64,000 nt of DNA, taken from Chitinophagaceae bacterium. Its GTDB lineage: Bacteria; Bacteroidota; Bacteroidia; Chitinophagales; Chitinophagaceae. The notes beneath the pieces were generated by a model. The model did no database searches. It was not told the origin of the DNA and saw only the letters and a program-made list of their open reading frames with translations. Position numbers and translations under genes: made by a program. Below are positions 25,086 through 33,839 of the stretch, piece after piece. The stretch is taken from assembly GCA_016719165.1 (NCBI GenBank), contig JADKAJ010000001.1, positions 434,001 through 498,000 of the forward strand, given 5' to 3'. Positions within the stretch are counted from its first letter, which is position 1, and the number at the start of each line of letters is the position of its first letter.

Positions 25086-25175
25086 TCCTTCCCTTCGCAG
25101 GCATTACCCTGACCAGGTTCAACGGGTATGATCTCAGATTATTCCGCCAGTTGGCGAAATAAACACCCCGGGAAA
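25086..25175 (-). promoter_or_regulatory. TPP riboswitch (THI element)
   Basis: On the minus strand the conserved core is present in order: GGGGTG, CTGAGA (plus 25132-25137), CCCGTTGAACCTG (25114-25126), and TAATGCCTGCGAAGGGAA toward 25090, with closing arms TTCCC and GGGAA. The ~65 nt between it and the receptor ATG would hold the expression platform. In this family binding of TPP switches the downstream gene off. Confidence 0.95.
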
Positions 25176-25296
25176 CACTGAAAATCAAAGCCTTTTGATT
25201 AAAAGGCCAAGAACTAGAACAAAAGTAAGAAGAATATTTTTATTAGATATGTAACATTTCTACGCTGTCCTTCGTATCACATCTAAACCATAGTTT

Positions 25297-26016
25297 ATGA
25301 AGAAGTTATTATTGTCCTTTTTGTTGGTCTTAGGCGCCAGTTCAGTCCTTTTTTCCCAAAAAACAATTAACGATCCTATTGCTGAAAACAGAAATGTAAG
25401 TGGCTTTCACGGCATCGAAGTAGCTACCGGAATTAAATTGATTTTGACAGAGGGTAGTACTGAAAACGTGGCAGTAAGTGCTGCTACTACTGAGTTCAGA
25501 GATAAAATAGTTACAAAAGTAGAGAATGGGATACTCAAAATCCATTATGATTCCAAATTAGGAGCTGTTAATAAACGGAAAGAGAGCAAGGGTCTGAAGG
25601 CTTATGTGTCATACAAAACACTTGATTTGTTATATGCTACTACAGGAGCTGAAGTAGAGATCAATGAAGTGCTTAAATCATCGACTTTGGACCTTAAAGC
25701 AAATACAGGCGCATTGGTAAATGGTAAAGTGGATATTACTACACTTAAAGTAAGTCAGAATACGGGATCAAAAGTTACGCTTACAGGCAGGGCAGGCAAA
25801 CTTGATATTGATGGAGATACAGGCAGTAAATTTAAAGGAGAGGATATGCATACGGCCAATTGCAATGTTATAGTCAGCACTGGTGCTATTGTTTCAGTAA
25901 TGGCAGAAAAAGAGTTGCAGGTAAAAGCAAATACCGGGGGAGTTGTGAAGTATAAAGGCAATGCTGCAATAAGGGAAATAAAAACTAATACCGGCGGCTC
26001 TGTATCAAAAATTTAA
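25297..26016 (+). CDS. secreted GIN-domain (DUF2807) protein, paralog 1
   Basis: 239 residues. Signal peptide MKKLLLSFLLVLGASSVLFS, then a GIN-domain right-handed beta-helix: FHGIEVATGIKLILTEG is the typical entry strand. The rungs carry a repeated turn TG(A/S/G): ATTGAEVEI, ANTGALVNG, QNTGSKVTL, GDTGSKFKG, VSTGAIVSV, ANTGGVVKY, TNTGGSVSK. The function of these proteins is unknown; they have been described as adhesin-head-like. It is followed after 22 bp by a paralog of the same length. Confidence 0.85.
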   Translation: MKKLLLSFLLVLGASSVLFSQKTINDPIAENRNVSGFHGIEVATGIKLILTEGSTENVAVSAATTEFRDKIVTKVENGILKIHYDSKLGAVNKRKESKGLKAYVSYKTLDLLYATTGAEVEINEVLKSSTLDLKANTGALVNGKVDITTLKVSQNTGSKVTLTGRAGKLDIDGDTGSKFKGEDMHTANCNVIVSTGAIVSVMAEKELQVKANTGGVVKYKGNAAIREIKTNTGGSVSKI

Positions 26017-26038
26017 TTACTTATAAGATATAAAATTT

Positions 26039-26740
26039 ATGAAAAAGATAGCAGTACTGGTTGCGGGATTTATTTTCAGCTTGGGTCTTTCTGCCCAGAT
26101 AAATGACCCGAATGCACAGGTAAGACAAGTGAAAAATTTTCACGGTATCAATGTCTCCAATGCATTTGATGTGTATATTAATCAAAGTAATGATGAGGCT
26201 GTTGCAGTAAGTGCAGCAACTGTAAAAGATCGGGAAATGATCACTGTAGAGGTCAAAGAAGGTATCCTGTATGTGGGACTTCATAAGGACTGGAAATGGA
26301 ATACGGGAAAAAAGAAACTGAAAGCCTATATTTCTTTTAAGCAAATAGATAACTTGACGGTCAGTGGTGCTTGTGATGTGTTTATTGCAGGCATATTAAA
26401 AGCTGATAATTTATCTATAAATCAATCTGGAGCAAGTGATATCAAAGGTAAACTGGAGGTTGTTAAACTAAGGGTGGATTTAAGCGGTGCTTCGGATATG
26501 ACAGTAACAGGTAAGGCCACGCAGCTATCAGTGGAAGCAAGTGGTGCCAGTGATTTTAAAGGGTACGACCTTGTGACTGAAACCTGTGATGCAAAGGCTT
26601 CCGGTGCCAGCGATATAAAAGTTACCGTCAATAAAGAACTGTCCGCACAGGCAAGTGGTGCCAGCGATGTAAAGTATAAAGGGAATGGAACTATCCGTGA
26701 TATTAAAAGCAGTGGTTCAAGCAGTGTTTCCCGGGGATAA
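26039..26740 (+). CDS. secreted GIN-domain (DUF2807) protein, paralog 2
   Basis: 233 residues, clear tandem paralog of the preceding protein (shared QINDPxAxxRxVxxFHGI entry region). Signal peptide MKKIAVLVAGFIFSLGLSAQ. Its beta-helix turns are almost all SGASD: LTVSGACDV, INQSGASDI, VDLSGASDM, VEASGASDF, AKASGASDI, AQASGASDV. So each paralog has a homogenised but different turn motif. Function unknown. A terminator follows at 26768. Confidence 0.85.
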   Translation: MKKIAVLVAGFIFSLGLSAQINDPNAQVRQVKNFHGINVSNAFDVYINQSNDEAVAVSAATVKDREMITVEVKEGILYVGLHKDWKWNTGKKKLKAYISFKQIDNLTVSGACDVFIAGILKADNLSINQSGASDIKGKLEVVKLRVDLSGASDMTVTGKATQLSVEASGASDFKGYDLVTETCDAKASGASDIKVTVNKELSAQASGASDVKYKGNGTIRDIKSSGSSSVSRG

Positions 26741-26767
26741 TTGTTTATTCATAAGTACAGCCATGAG

Positions 26768-26799
26768 AAAACGTCCTGATTTTATTGGGGCGTTTTTTC
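26768..26799 (+). terminator. intrinsic terminator after the GIN genes
   Basis: AAAACGTCC pairs with GGGCGTTTT (one G-U) around a ~10-base loop and runs into TTTTTT. Confidence 0.75.
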
Positions 26800-26831
26800 T
26801 TTGGAAAGTTTGTTCAATACGGTTACCTTTG
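26800..26831 (+). promoter_or_regulatory. promoter of the initiator tRNA gene
   Basis: TTTG at 26800-26803, 20-base spacer, TACCTTTG at 26824-26831. The element and the next bases (TTACCTTTGCCCTCC, 26823-26837) are identical to the rpsL promoter. The tRNA 5' end is 12 bases after the element. Confidence 0.85.
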
Positions 26832-26842
26832 CCCTCCAACAT

Positions 26843-26914
<72 letters not shown>

Positions 26915-26920
26915 CAACAG

Positions 26921-26952
26921 AAAGCCATCCGCAATGCAGATGGCTTTTTTAA
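26921..26952 (+). terminator. intrinsic terminator after tRNA-fMet
   Basis: AAAGCCATC (26921-26929) and GATGGCTTT (26939-26947), perfect 9-bp stem, then TTTTAAATTT. Confidence 0.85.
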
Positions 26953-27042
26953 ATTTTCCGAAACAGTTGCACCTTCAACTGGCAATGGATTGACTACCTC
27001 CTCATCTTCTTGCTACCTGAAGTGTGCACCTACAGGTATATC

Positions 27043-27909
27043 ATGAAATCAGGATTTGTAAACATATTTGGCCGGCCGAATGCCGGTAAAAGCACCCTTC
27101 TTAATGCATTGATGGGGGAGAAACTGGCTATCGTATCGCCTAAAGTACAAACCACAAGGCATCGCATTAAAGGGATATTAACGGAAAAAGACTACCAGAT
27201 CATTTTCTCAGATACTCCCGGCATTATAGAACCAAGATACAAACTGCACGAAAAAATGATGCTGGCTGTGAAAAGTGCTCTGGAAGATGCAGACCTCGCC
27301 ATGCTGATGGTAGATGTTAAAGAAAAGTGGGATGAGTGCGATCAGATATTCTCAGCGCTGCAATTAAGGGTCCCGGCTATTGTTGTTATTAATAAAATAG
27401 ACCTGGCGAGTGAAGAAAAAATTAAGGAAGCAGTAGACTTTTTTACGGAAAAAGCATACTGCAAAAAAGTTATTACAATTTCTGCTTTGTCGGGTATAAG
27501 CCGAAAGAAGCTGATCAATGCGATCCTTGAGTTTTTGCCAGAGGGAGAGCCATTTTATGAAGGCGATGATATAAGTGATTTAACTACCCGTTTTTTTGTA
27601 AGTGAACTTATCCGGGAAAAGATCTATGAACTTGCAGAAGATGAGATACCCTACCATACCGCTGTATTAGTGAGAGAGTACCAGGAAAAGACAACATTGG
27701 TGAAAATTGTAGCTGATATTATCGTTCACAGGGAAACCCAGAAGGCGATATTAATAGGTGATAAAGGAAGTATGATAAAAAAGATTGGCACTGCAGCAAG
27801 AAAGGATATTGAAGCTTTTATTCAACAGAAAGTTTTTTTAGAATTATTCGTAAAAGTGAAACCGAAGTGGAGAGAGAATGATCTATACTTAAAAGAATAC
27901 GGTTATTAA
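27043..27909 (+). CDS. era: GTPase Era
   Basis: 288 residues. Era binds the 3' end of 16S rRNA and helps 30S maturation. G1 is GRPNAGKST, G3 DTPG, G4 NKID, and the C-terminal KH domain carries IVHRETQKAILIGDKGSMIKKIG. ATG 27043 starts the protein at MKSGFVNIFGRPN; the longer frame is not conserved. It is 11 bp upstream of der, another ribosome-assembly GTPase, so the two are likely one operon. Confidence 0.96.
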   Translation: MKSGFVNIFGRPNAGKSTLLNALMGEKLAIVSPKVQTTRHRIKGILTEKDYQIIFSDTPGIIEPRYKLHEKMMLAVKSALEDADLAMLMVDVKEKWDECDQIFSALQLRVPAIVVINKIDLASEEKIKEAVDFFTEKAYCKKVITISALSGISRKKLINAILEFLPEGEPFYEGDDISDLTTRFFVSELIREKIYELAEDEIPYHTAVLVREYQEKTTLVKIVADIIVHRETQKAILIGDKGSMIKKIGTAARKDIEAFIQQKVFLELFVKVKPKWRENDLYLKEYGY

Positions 27910-27920
27910 TTAATATTTTT

Positions 27921-29234
27921 ATGTCATTTACAGTAGCAATAGTAGGAAGACCCAATGTGGGCAAAAGTACACTCTTTAACCGTTTACTGGAACAACGCAA
28001 AGCCATCGTAGATGATATCAGCGGTGTTACCCGCGACAGACAGTATGGTGTTACAGATTGGAATGGGAAAACTTTTAATGTAATTGATACAGGTGGTTTT
28101 GTTCTGGGGAGTGAAGATGTGTTTGAAAAAGAAATTGCCAAGCAGGTATTAGTCGCTCTTGAAGAAGCCAATGCCATCATTTTTATGGTTGACGCTGCTA
28201 CCGGAATGACAAGTCTTGATGATTCCATGGCTAATGTTTTACGGAAGAGTACAAAGCCAATTTTTCTCACCGTTAATAAAGTTGATACGAATGAACGGTT
28301 ATTGGAAGCCTCAGAATTTTATAGTCTTGGGTTTGATAATATTTTTTTCATTGCGGCAGCTAGTGGAAGTGGTACCGGAGAATTATTAGATGCCATAGCT
28401 GAGCTCATTTCTGAAGATGCATCTGAAGAAACAAAGGAGATAGCTGCTTTACCAAAATTTGCTATTATTGGTCAGCCTAATACAGGAAAATCATCTTTAT
28501 TGAATGCATTGGTAGGTGAAGAGAGGACCATTGTAAGTGATATTGCGGGTACTACAAGAGATACTATCCATACTCATTACAACCTTTTTCAAAAAGAGTT
28601 TGTTTTGATTGACACAGCCGGTATCCGCCGGAAGGCTAAGGTTCATGAAGATCTTGAATTTTACTCTGTCATCCGTGCTATAAAAGCTGTTGATGAAGCA
28701 GATGTTTGTTTATTGCTGCTGGATGCTGAGAAAGGAATTGCCGCACAGGATCTGAATATTTTCAGTTTAGCTGCAAAAAAAGGTAAAGGTATCGTTGTAC
28801 TGGTAAATAAATGGGACCTTATATCAAAAGAAACTAATACTGCTATTGAGTATGAAAAAGAGTTAAAGAAGCGGTTTGCCCCTTTCAGTGATGTTCCTGT
28901 CTTATTTATTTCCGCAAAAGAGAAAACAAGAATATTTAAAGCTATAGAAATAGCTTTACAGGTTTATGATAACCGTCAGCAAAGAATTTCCACTTCTGAA
29001 CTGAACGATATTATGCTTAAAGCAATACAATCTTATCATCCGCCGGTAGTAAGAGGAAATCCGATCAAAATAAAGTTTATTACCCAATTGCCGACTGCAG
29101 TGCCCTCCTTTGCTTTTTTCTGTAATTTCCCTGACGATATAAAGCAGCCATATAAAAATTATCTCGAAAATCAGTTAAGGGAGAATTTTAATTTTACCGG
29201 GGTTCCGGTACGTATATTTTTCAGAAAGAAGTAG
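27921..29234 (+). CDS. der: GTPase Der (EngA)
   Basis: 437 residues with two tandem G domains, unique to Der: GRPNVGKST at the N-terminus and GQPNTGKSS near residue 183, with DTGG and DTAG G3 motifs, and NKVD and NKWD G4 motifs. A KH-like C-terminal domain follows (PVVRGNPIKIKFITQ). Der is needed for 50S assembly. It follows era closely. Confidence 0.97.
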   Translation: MSFTVAIVGRPNVGKSTLFNRLLEQRKAIVDDISGVTRDRQYGVTDWNGKTFNVIDTGGFVLGSEDVFEKEIAKQVLVALEEANAIIFMVDAATGMTSLDDSMANVLRKSTKPIFLTVNKVDTNERLLEASEFYSLGFDNIFFIAAASGSGTGELLDAIAELISEDASEETKEIAALPKFAIIGQPNTGKSSLLNALVGEERTIVSDIAGTTRDTIHTHYNLFQKEFVLIDTAGIRRKAKVHEDLEFYSVIRAIKAVDEADVCLLLLDAEKGIAAQDLNIFSLAAKKGKGIVVLVNKWDLISKETNTAIEYEKELKKRFAPFSDVPVLFISAKEKTRIFKAIEIALQVYDNRQQRISTSELNDIMLKAIQSYHPPVVRGNPIKIKFITQLPTAVPSFAFFCNFPDDIKQPYKNYLENQLRENFNFTGVPVRIFFRKK

Positions 29235-29303
29235 TAAAAGTCTGTTTTTGGCAATCTATTTGAAGAAAGTCTGATGAATATTTTAAATTTTCAGAAAAGA
29301 TTT

Positions 29304-29311
29304 TAGTTTTG
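29304..29311 (+). promoter_or_regulatory. -7 promoter element of a small lipoprotein gene
   Basis: TAGTTTTG matches TAnnTTTG, 33 bp before the ATG at 29345. No clear TTTG is seen at the right distance upstream. Confidence 0.45.
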
Positions 29312-29344
29312 CAGCTGAATTTTTAAACTTAATAAAAAAATACA

Positions 29345-29551
29345 ATGAAAAAAGTATTCGCAATTATCGCTATCACAGGTTTCATGGTGGCCTGTGGAGA
29401 CAACAAAGAAGCAAATAAAGCAGATGAAGTAACTGAGGAAGTTAAAGAGGCTGTTGAAAATAAAGTGGAAGAAGTAAAAGATACTGCTGTTAAAATGGTT
29501 GAAAATGCTATGGATACAGTTGCTAAAAAGGTTGAAGAGGTTAAAAAGTGA
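29345..29551 (+). CDS. small lipoprotein with charged helical repeat
   Basis: 68 residues. Signal peptide MKKVFAIIAITGFMVAC ends with a lipobox cysteine at 17; the mature ~50 residues are a low-complexity amphipathic helix in near-heptads of V, E, K and A (EEVKEAVENKVEEVKDTAV). Function unknown. A similar small lipoprotein, also abundant in V and charged or hydroxyl residues, is at 50796. It has its own promoter element and terminator, so it may be highly expressed. Confidence 0.75.
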   Translation: MKKVFAIIAITGFMVACGDNKEANKADEVTEEVKEAVENKVEEVKDTAVKMVENAMDTVAKKVEEVKK

Positions 29552-29582
29552 TTATTATATATTCACTGTATTACTTCTTAAA

Positions 29583-29616
29583 AAATACCCCCGGATTGTC
29601 CGGGGGTATTTTTTTG
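29583..29616 (+). terminator. intrinsic terminator after the small lipoprotein gene
   Basis: AAATACCCCCGGA (29583-29595) and TCCGGGGGTATTT (29599-29611), perfect 13-bp stem, 3-base loop, then T run. Confidence 0.92.
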
Positions 29617-29654
29617 AGAAAGATCTTGTAATTAAAAAAAATATGATAGAATTT

Positions 29655-31862
29655 TTAGAGCTCAAAACGGGCAATAATCTCTTCGATTTGTTTCTTAAAG
29701 TCGATTGTTTCTTCCTGCTGCAGAAGGATGAATTTATTGTCTTTTAGTTTGCCAATTACTTTGTCCATTTCTTCCTGTGTATCATACACCATCGAACGGA
29801 ATGGATTCTGATAATCTTTGGCTCTTGATTCATATATGCCTTTTGTCATCCATTCCCTGGTAGTAACAGCCTGGTGTAAAAGCTTTCTAAACGTCTTTTT
29901 GGTGAATTTACCGGGGCTTAGCTTAAGTATTTCCAATAAAGAGGCAAACGCATGGTTGAATTTATCAGTTTGATATGACTTACTTTTTTTATTATAGAAC
30001 TCATGTACCTCATCCCAGCCGGTCATTTTTCCAAAGCGAATTGATCTTGTAAGAGAACTGATAGCTGTGTCCGGTATTAGTTGTCCTCCTATATTTTTCC
30101 ATTTATTACGATCTGGATTTCGTGGTAACCTGGCAAATAATTTTTCCCAACTTATGATATTATGCGATTTGATAAAGCGGAGTAACTGGCTGATTCCATA
30201 ATAAGTTATAAGCTCTTTAAAAAGCCCATAGGCTTCAGGTACTTTTATCAATTGAACTTTCCGGCTGCTGTTCTCAAAACCTTCTGCCAGTATTTCTAAT
30301 TCTTCAATTTCCTCTTTGTTTCTTTCCAGTAATGCCTCGCCTTTTTTTGATAAGTCTTTTTCCGGTATTTGTTTATTTGTTTTTCTGGCATATGCCTGTG
30401 CAGTAAATTTTTTGAGCAGTTCCAGCGATTCAAACATCTCATTTATACTGTCAGGAGCGAGGAAATCGTATTCTATTTCCTGTGTCTTGTCTGATCTTTT
30501 GTCACGACTGGTGTATTTGCCTGCATTTCTGGCCAATGCATACATATTATACATGAACCAATAACCGGGCATTATTACCAGTTTATCATTGCTGATATCA
30601 TTACTTACCAAAGAAAAGGGAACAGGTATATTTAATTCAGATGGGAAGTCGCCTTTGGCTATAATCGTGAAAGAGGCAAATTTTGAATTATGTTTTAGAC
30701 TTACACATAGCCCGGGCCAGAATCCACGGCCGGCAATTATTTCACCGTCGGCACCCCTTGAATTATGATTGGAACCAATTGTGGCGCCGGCAGCCATATT
30801 GCTTTGGCCAAATACTGTTGCTGCACACAAAAACGAGTTATTATGGTGTTGTTCATGGGCAGGAAAAATCAATGAATTCAATACTTCACAACAGGAAATG
30901 GTTGAATTATCTCCCAGGTATGAATTGATTAACCGTGCACCATATTTCAATTGCGAGTTGGAGCCCATCATAAAGCGAACAGCTTTTACTCCATAAAATA
31001 TCCTGCAACCAAAACTAATAATACCATTTACCAGTTCACTCCCTTCACCAATTTGCGATTTTGCTTCGGGAGCAGAATTGATAGTAAGGTTTTTTAGTTT
31101 ATTAGCACCTTTAATGTAGGCATCACTTCCTATCCAAACGTCTTTTATAATCCGGCAGTTTTTTATTACTGTACGGTCGCCAATCTTTCCATAGTACCCT
31201 CTTTGGGTATCAAATTTTTTATCGGTAAATTCTTTGAATTTCTGCAATAATTTTTCATCATCCCTGTATTTTGACCAGAGCCACGCATCACCTGCCAGCA
31301 TACCATTAAAAGGGAGTACACTTCTCCCGGCATTCTCATTACAAATTTCCATCCATACACGGACAGCTTCATTTTCACCGTCCTTTAAAACACCATTACC
31401 GAATTTAGAATGGTCTGTTGTCGCTAATTCATTTATGTTTACCAGCATGGTGTCATTGCCGATAATATAATGGCTCATAAAATTTACATTATCAATAACA
31501 ACATTGTCGCCAATATCACTGCTGATAATGGTGCTGTTATATAAACCCACCGGCATCCGTAAATTATTGAATTCATGAAAAAAGGGTTCCAGCTTGCCAA
31601 TCCTGACTAATCCGAAAAAGGAACATCGTTTAACAAGTTTAGGATCAAAGGAATCAGATACAAGTACTTTAGACCAGTTATCGGAGCTGTTATCATTTTT
31701 TTCAAGCACTTTTATCTCTGCAGCGGTTAATTTCCGGTACCTGATTCCACTCCTGTTCTGTATGTTGCGAAGGTGGTACTCGTTTTTTCCTTTAGGAATA
31801 AATTCCTTTGGAATAAAGCCATATCCAAGAGAAGAGATTGCTTTTTTATTAATGTGATTCAT
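29655..31862 (-). CDS. DUF4954 family protein with left-handed beta-helix
   Basis: 735 residues. The middle (about residues 100-400) has irregular hexapeptide repeats of the LpxA/GlmU left-handed beta-helix kind: IISSDIGDNVVIDNV, IIKDVWIGSDAYIKGA, QIGEGSELVNGIISFGCRIF, AAGATIGSNHNSRGADGEI. The C-terminal third is helical and charged. Sugar-nucleotide acyl- and nucleotidyltransferases share this fold, but I see no nucleotidyltransferase P-loop. The gene starts 17 bp after the glmS stop and is probably co-transcribed, which hints at amino-sugar metabolism; function is unproven. Confidence 0.75.
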   Translation of the reverse strand: MNHINKKAISSLGYGFIPKEFIPKGKNEYHLRNIQNRSGIRYRKLTAAEIKVLEKNDNSSDNWSKVLVSDSFDPKLVKRCSFFGLVRIGKLEPFFHEFNNLRMPVGLYNSTIISSDIGDNVVIDNVNFMSHYIIGNDTMLVNINELATTDHSKFGNGVLKDGENEAVRVWMEICNENAGRSVLPFNGMLAGDAWLWSKYRDDEKLLQKFKEFTDKKFDTQRGYYGKIGDRTVIKNCRIIKDVWIGSDAYIKGANKLKNLTINSAPEAKSQIGEGSELVNGIISFGCRIFYGVKAVRFMMGSNSQLKYGARLINSYLGDNSTISCCEVLNSLIFPAHEQHHNNSFLCAATVFGQSNMAAGATIGSNHNSRGADGEIIAGRGFWPGLCVSLKHNSKFASFTIIAKGDFPSELNIPVPFSLVSNDISNDKLVIMPGYWFMYNMYALARNAGKYTSRDKRSDKTQEIEYDFLAPDSINEMFESLELLKKFTAQAYARKTNKQIPEKDLSKKGEALLERNKEEIEELEILAEGFENSSRKVQLIKVPEAYGLFKELITYYGISQLLRFIKSHNIISWEKLFARLPRNPDRNKWKNIGGQLIPDTAISSLTRSIRFGKMTGWDEVHEFYNKKSKSYQTDKFNHAFASLLEILKLSPGKFTKKTFRKLLHQAVTTREWMTKGIYESRAKDYQNPFRSMVYDTQEEMDKVIGKLKDNKFILLQQEETIDFKKQIEEIIARFEL

Positions 31863-31879
31863 GCTTTATTGGTACTGCT

Positions 31880-33718
31880 TTATTCAACCGTTACAGATTT
31901 GGCAAGGTTTCTTGGTTTGTCAACATCACACCCTTTGGCTAATCCGATATAATAAGCCAGTAATTGCAGGGGGATAACACTCAGCATAGGTGCCATTATT
32001 TCGTCTGCTTCCGGAATGATCATCACATCCTCTGATAAAGAAGCTGATGTTTCATCCCCTTCCGTAATTACGGATATCACTTTACCTTTTCTGGCCTTAA
32101 TTTCCTGTATGTTGCTAACTACTTTTTCATGGAAGGAATCTTTTGTAGCTACAAACACCACCGGAAGATTTTCATCAACCAGCGCAATAGGTCCGTGTTT
32201 CATTTCGGCAGCAGGGTATCCTTCTGCATGTATGTAGGATATCTCTTTTAATTTTAAAGCGCCTTCCAGGGCAACGGGGAAATTAAAGCCACGACCCAGG
32301 TAAAGAAAATCCCTGGCGTCTTTATATTTCTCAGCTAAAGCTCTGATATTATCGCTGTGTTTTAGTGTCCAGGCTGCTTTCTCCGGAATCTCCTGTAATT
32401 CTTTCAGCAGATGCATGTAACGTTCCTGTGAAATGGTACCCTTTATATAGCCGATCTTTAAGGCAATCATAGTGAGTACGGCAAGTTGTGCGGTGAATGC
32501 TTTTGTTGATGCAACCCCTATTTCCGGTCCTGCATGGGTGTAAGCACCTGCATGGCTCATTCTTGCAATTGATGAGCCAACTACGTTGACCACTCCTAAA
32601 ATAATCGCACCTTTTGATTTTGCATTTTCAATTGCTACTAAAGTATCCGCAGTTTCTCCACTTTGTGAAATAGCGATGATGACGTCTCCCTTATTGATAA
32701 CCGGATTCCTGTATCGGAACTCAGATGCGTATTCAACCTCAACATTTATGCGGCATAATTCTTCAAAAACATATTCAGCCACTAAACCTGCATGCCAGCT
32801 GGTGCCACAAGCTACCATGACAATGCGATTTGCATTCATGATCTGTTCTGCGTATTGCTGAATACCACTCATGGTGATAGTACCTTCTGTTGCATCTAAC
32901 CTTCCCCGAAGACAGTCATAAATGGTTTGCGGTTGTTCAAAAATTTCTTTTAACATAAAATGATCGTAACCACCTTTTTCAATCGCTGCCAGTTCTATAT
33001 CCAGTTTTTGAACATAAGGAGTTATTTTTTCATTGCCAAGGTTTTTAAGGATAAGCTCATCTGGTTTTACAATAGCCAGTTCATAGTCGTTAACATAGAC
33101 TACTTCTTTTGTATACTCCAGCATAGGGGAAGCATCAGAGCCCAGAAAATGTTCTCCTTTACCCACTCCGATAACTAAAGGACTTCCTTTCCTGGCTGCA
33201 ATGATAGTTTCGGGGTCATCGGCATCCAGTAAAAGGATTACGTAAGCTCCGGTTACTCTTTTTAATGCCACCCTGACAGCTTCTTCCAGTGAGCAGTTAT
33301 TGTTTTTCTTTATTTCTTCAATAAAATTCAGCAAGACTTCTGTATCTGTATCACTGCTGAAAGTATAGCCCTTATTAGAAAGTTCCTTTTTCAGCTGGTT
33401 ATAATTTTCAATAATGCCATTATGTATCATGGCCAGTTTGCCACTGGCAGATTGGTGGGGATGAGCATTCCGGTCGCTGGGTTCGCCGTGAGTGGCCCAC
33501 CGTGTATGTCCAATACCAGCATTGGCATGTAGGTTCTTGCCAACAATACTGTCTTCAAGTTCTGCCACTTTACCCTTTTTCTTGTATACTTTAAGGCCAC
33601 TGCCGTTTTGCAGGGCTACGCCGGTACTATCATAGCCACGGTATTCAAGGCGTTTTAGCCCTTTAATGATGATAGGATAAGCTTCTCTTGGACCTGTATA
33701 TCCGACTATTCCACACAT
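31880..33718 (-). CDS. glmS: glutamine--fructose-6-phosphate transaminase (isomerising)
   Basis: 612 residues. GlmS makes glucosamine 6-phosphate for peptidoglycan and LPS. The start was set at ATG 33718, so the mature N-terminus begins with the catalytic Cys (MCGIVGY), as the class II glutaminase domain requires. HTRWATHGEPSDRNAHPH is conserved; two SIS domains follow, with SQSGETADT and the C-terminal KSVTVE. No glmS ribozyme is seen in the short upstream region. A TACCTTTG element lies 20 bp upstream. Confidence 0.96.
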   Translation of the reverse strand: MCGIVGYTGPREAYPIIIKGLKRLEYRGYDSTGVALQNGSGLKVYKKKGKVAELEDSIVGKNLHANAGIGHTRWATHGEPSDRNAHPHQSASGKLAMIHNGIIENYNQLKKELSNKGYTFSSDTDTEVLLNFIEEIKKNNNCSLEEAVRVALKRVTGAYVILLLDADDPETIIAARKGSPLVIGVGKGEHFLGSDASPMLEYTKEVVYVNDYELAIVKPDELILKNLGNEKITPYVQKLDIELAAIEKGGYDHFMLKEIFEQPQTIYDCLRGRLDATEGTITMSGIQQYAEQIMNANRIVMVACGTSWHAGLVAEYVFEELCRINVEVEYASEFRYRNPVINKGDVIIAISQSGETADTLVAIENAKSKGAIILGVVNVVGSSIARMSHAGAYTHAGPEIGVASTKAFTAQLAVLTMIALKIGYIKGTISQERYMHLLKELQEIPEKAAWTLKHSDNIRALAEKYKDARDFLYLGRGFNFPVALEGALKLKEISYIHAEGYPAAEMKHGPIALVDENLPVVFVATKDSFHEKVVSNIQEIKARKGKVISVITEGDETSASLSEDVMIIPEADEIMAPMLSVIPLQLLAYYIGLAKGCDVDKPRNLAKSVTVE

Positions 33719-33738
33719 TGGTTTTTGATTTAGTGCAG

Positions 33739-33746
33739 CAAAGGTA
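33739..33746 (-). promoter_or_regulatory. -7 promoter element of glmS
   Basis: TACCTTTG on the minus strand, 20 bp before the glmS ATG, giving a leader of about 15 nt. A TTTG sits upstream with a spacer of only about 16 bases. Confidence 0.55.
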
Positions 33747-33839
33747 TCAATTTCAAAACATGCAAACGTTTGACTGGTTGCAAAAAATAAAACAAAATGA
33801 ATATTTATGAATACAAGGTCTATACCCGTTTTTTGATTC

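Noticed and set aside
27818..28270. 150-codon minus-strand frame across the era/der junction
   Set aside because: Antisense to two certain GTPase genes; composition is typical of a shadow frame.
33719..33839. glmS ribozyme upstream of glmS
   Set aside because: The promoter element is only about 20 bp from the start codon, leaving no room for the ribozyme, and no core sequence was seen.
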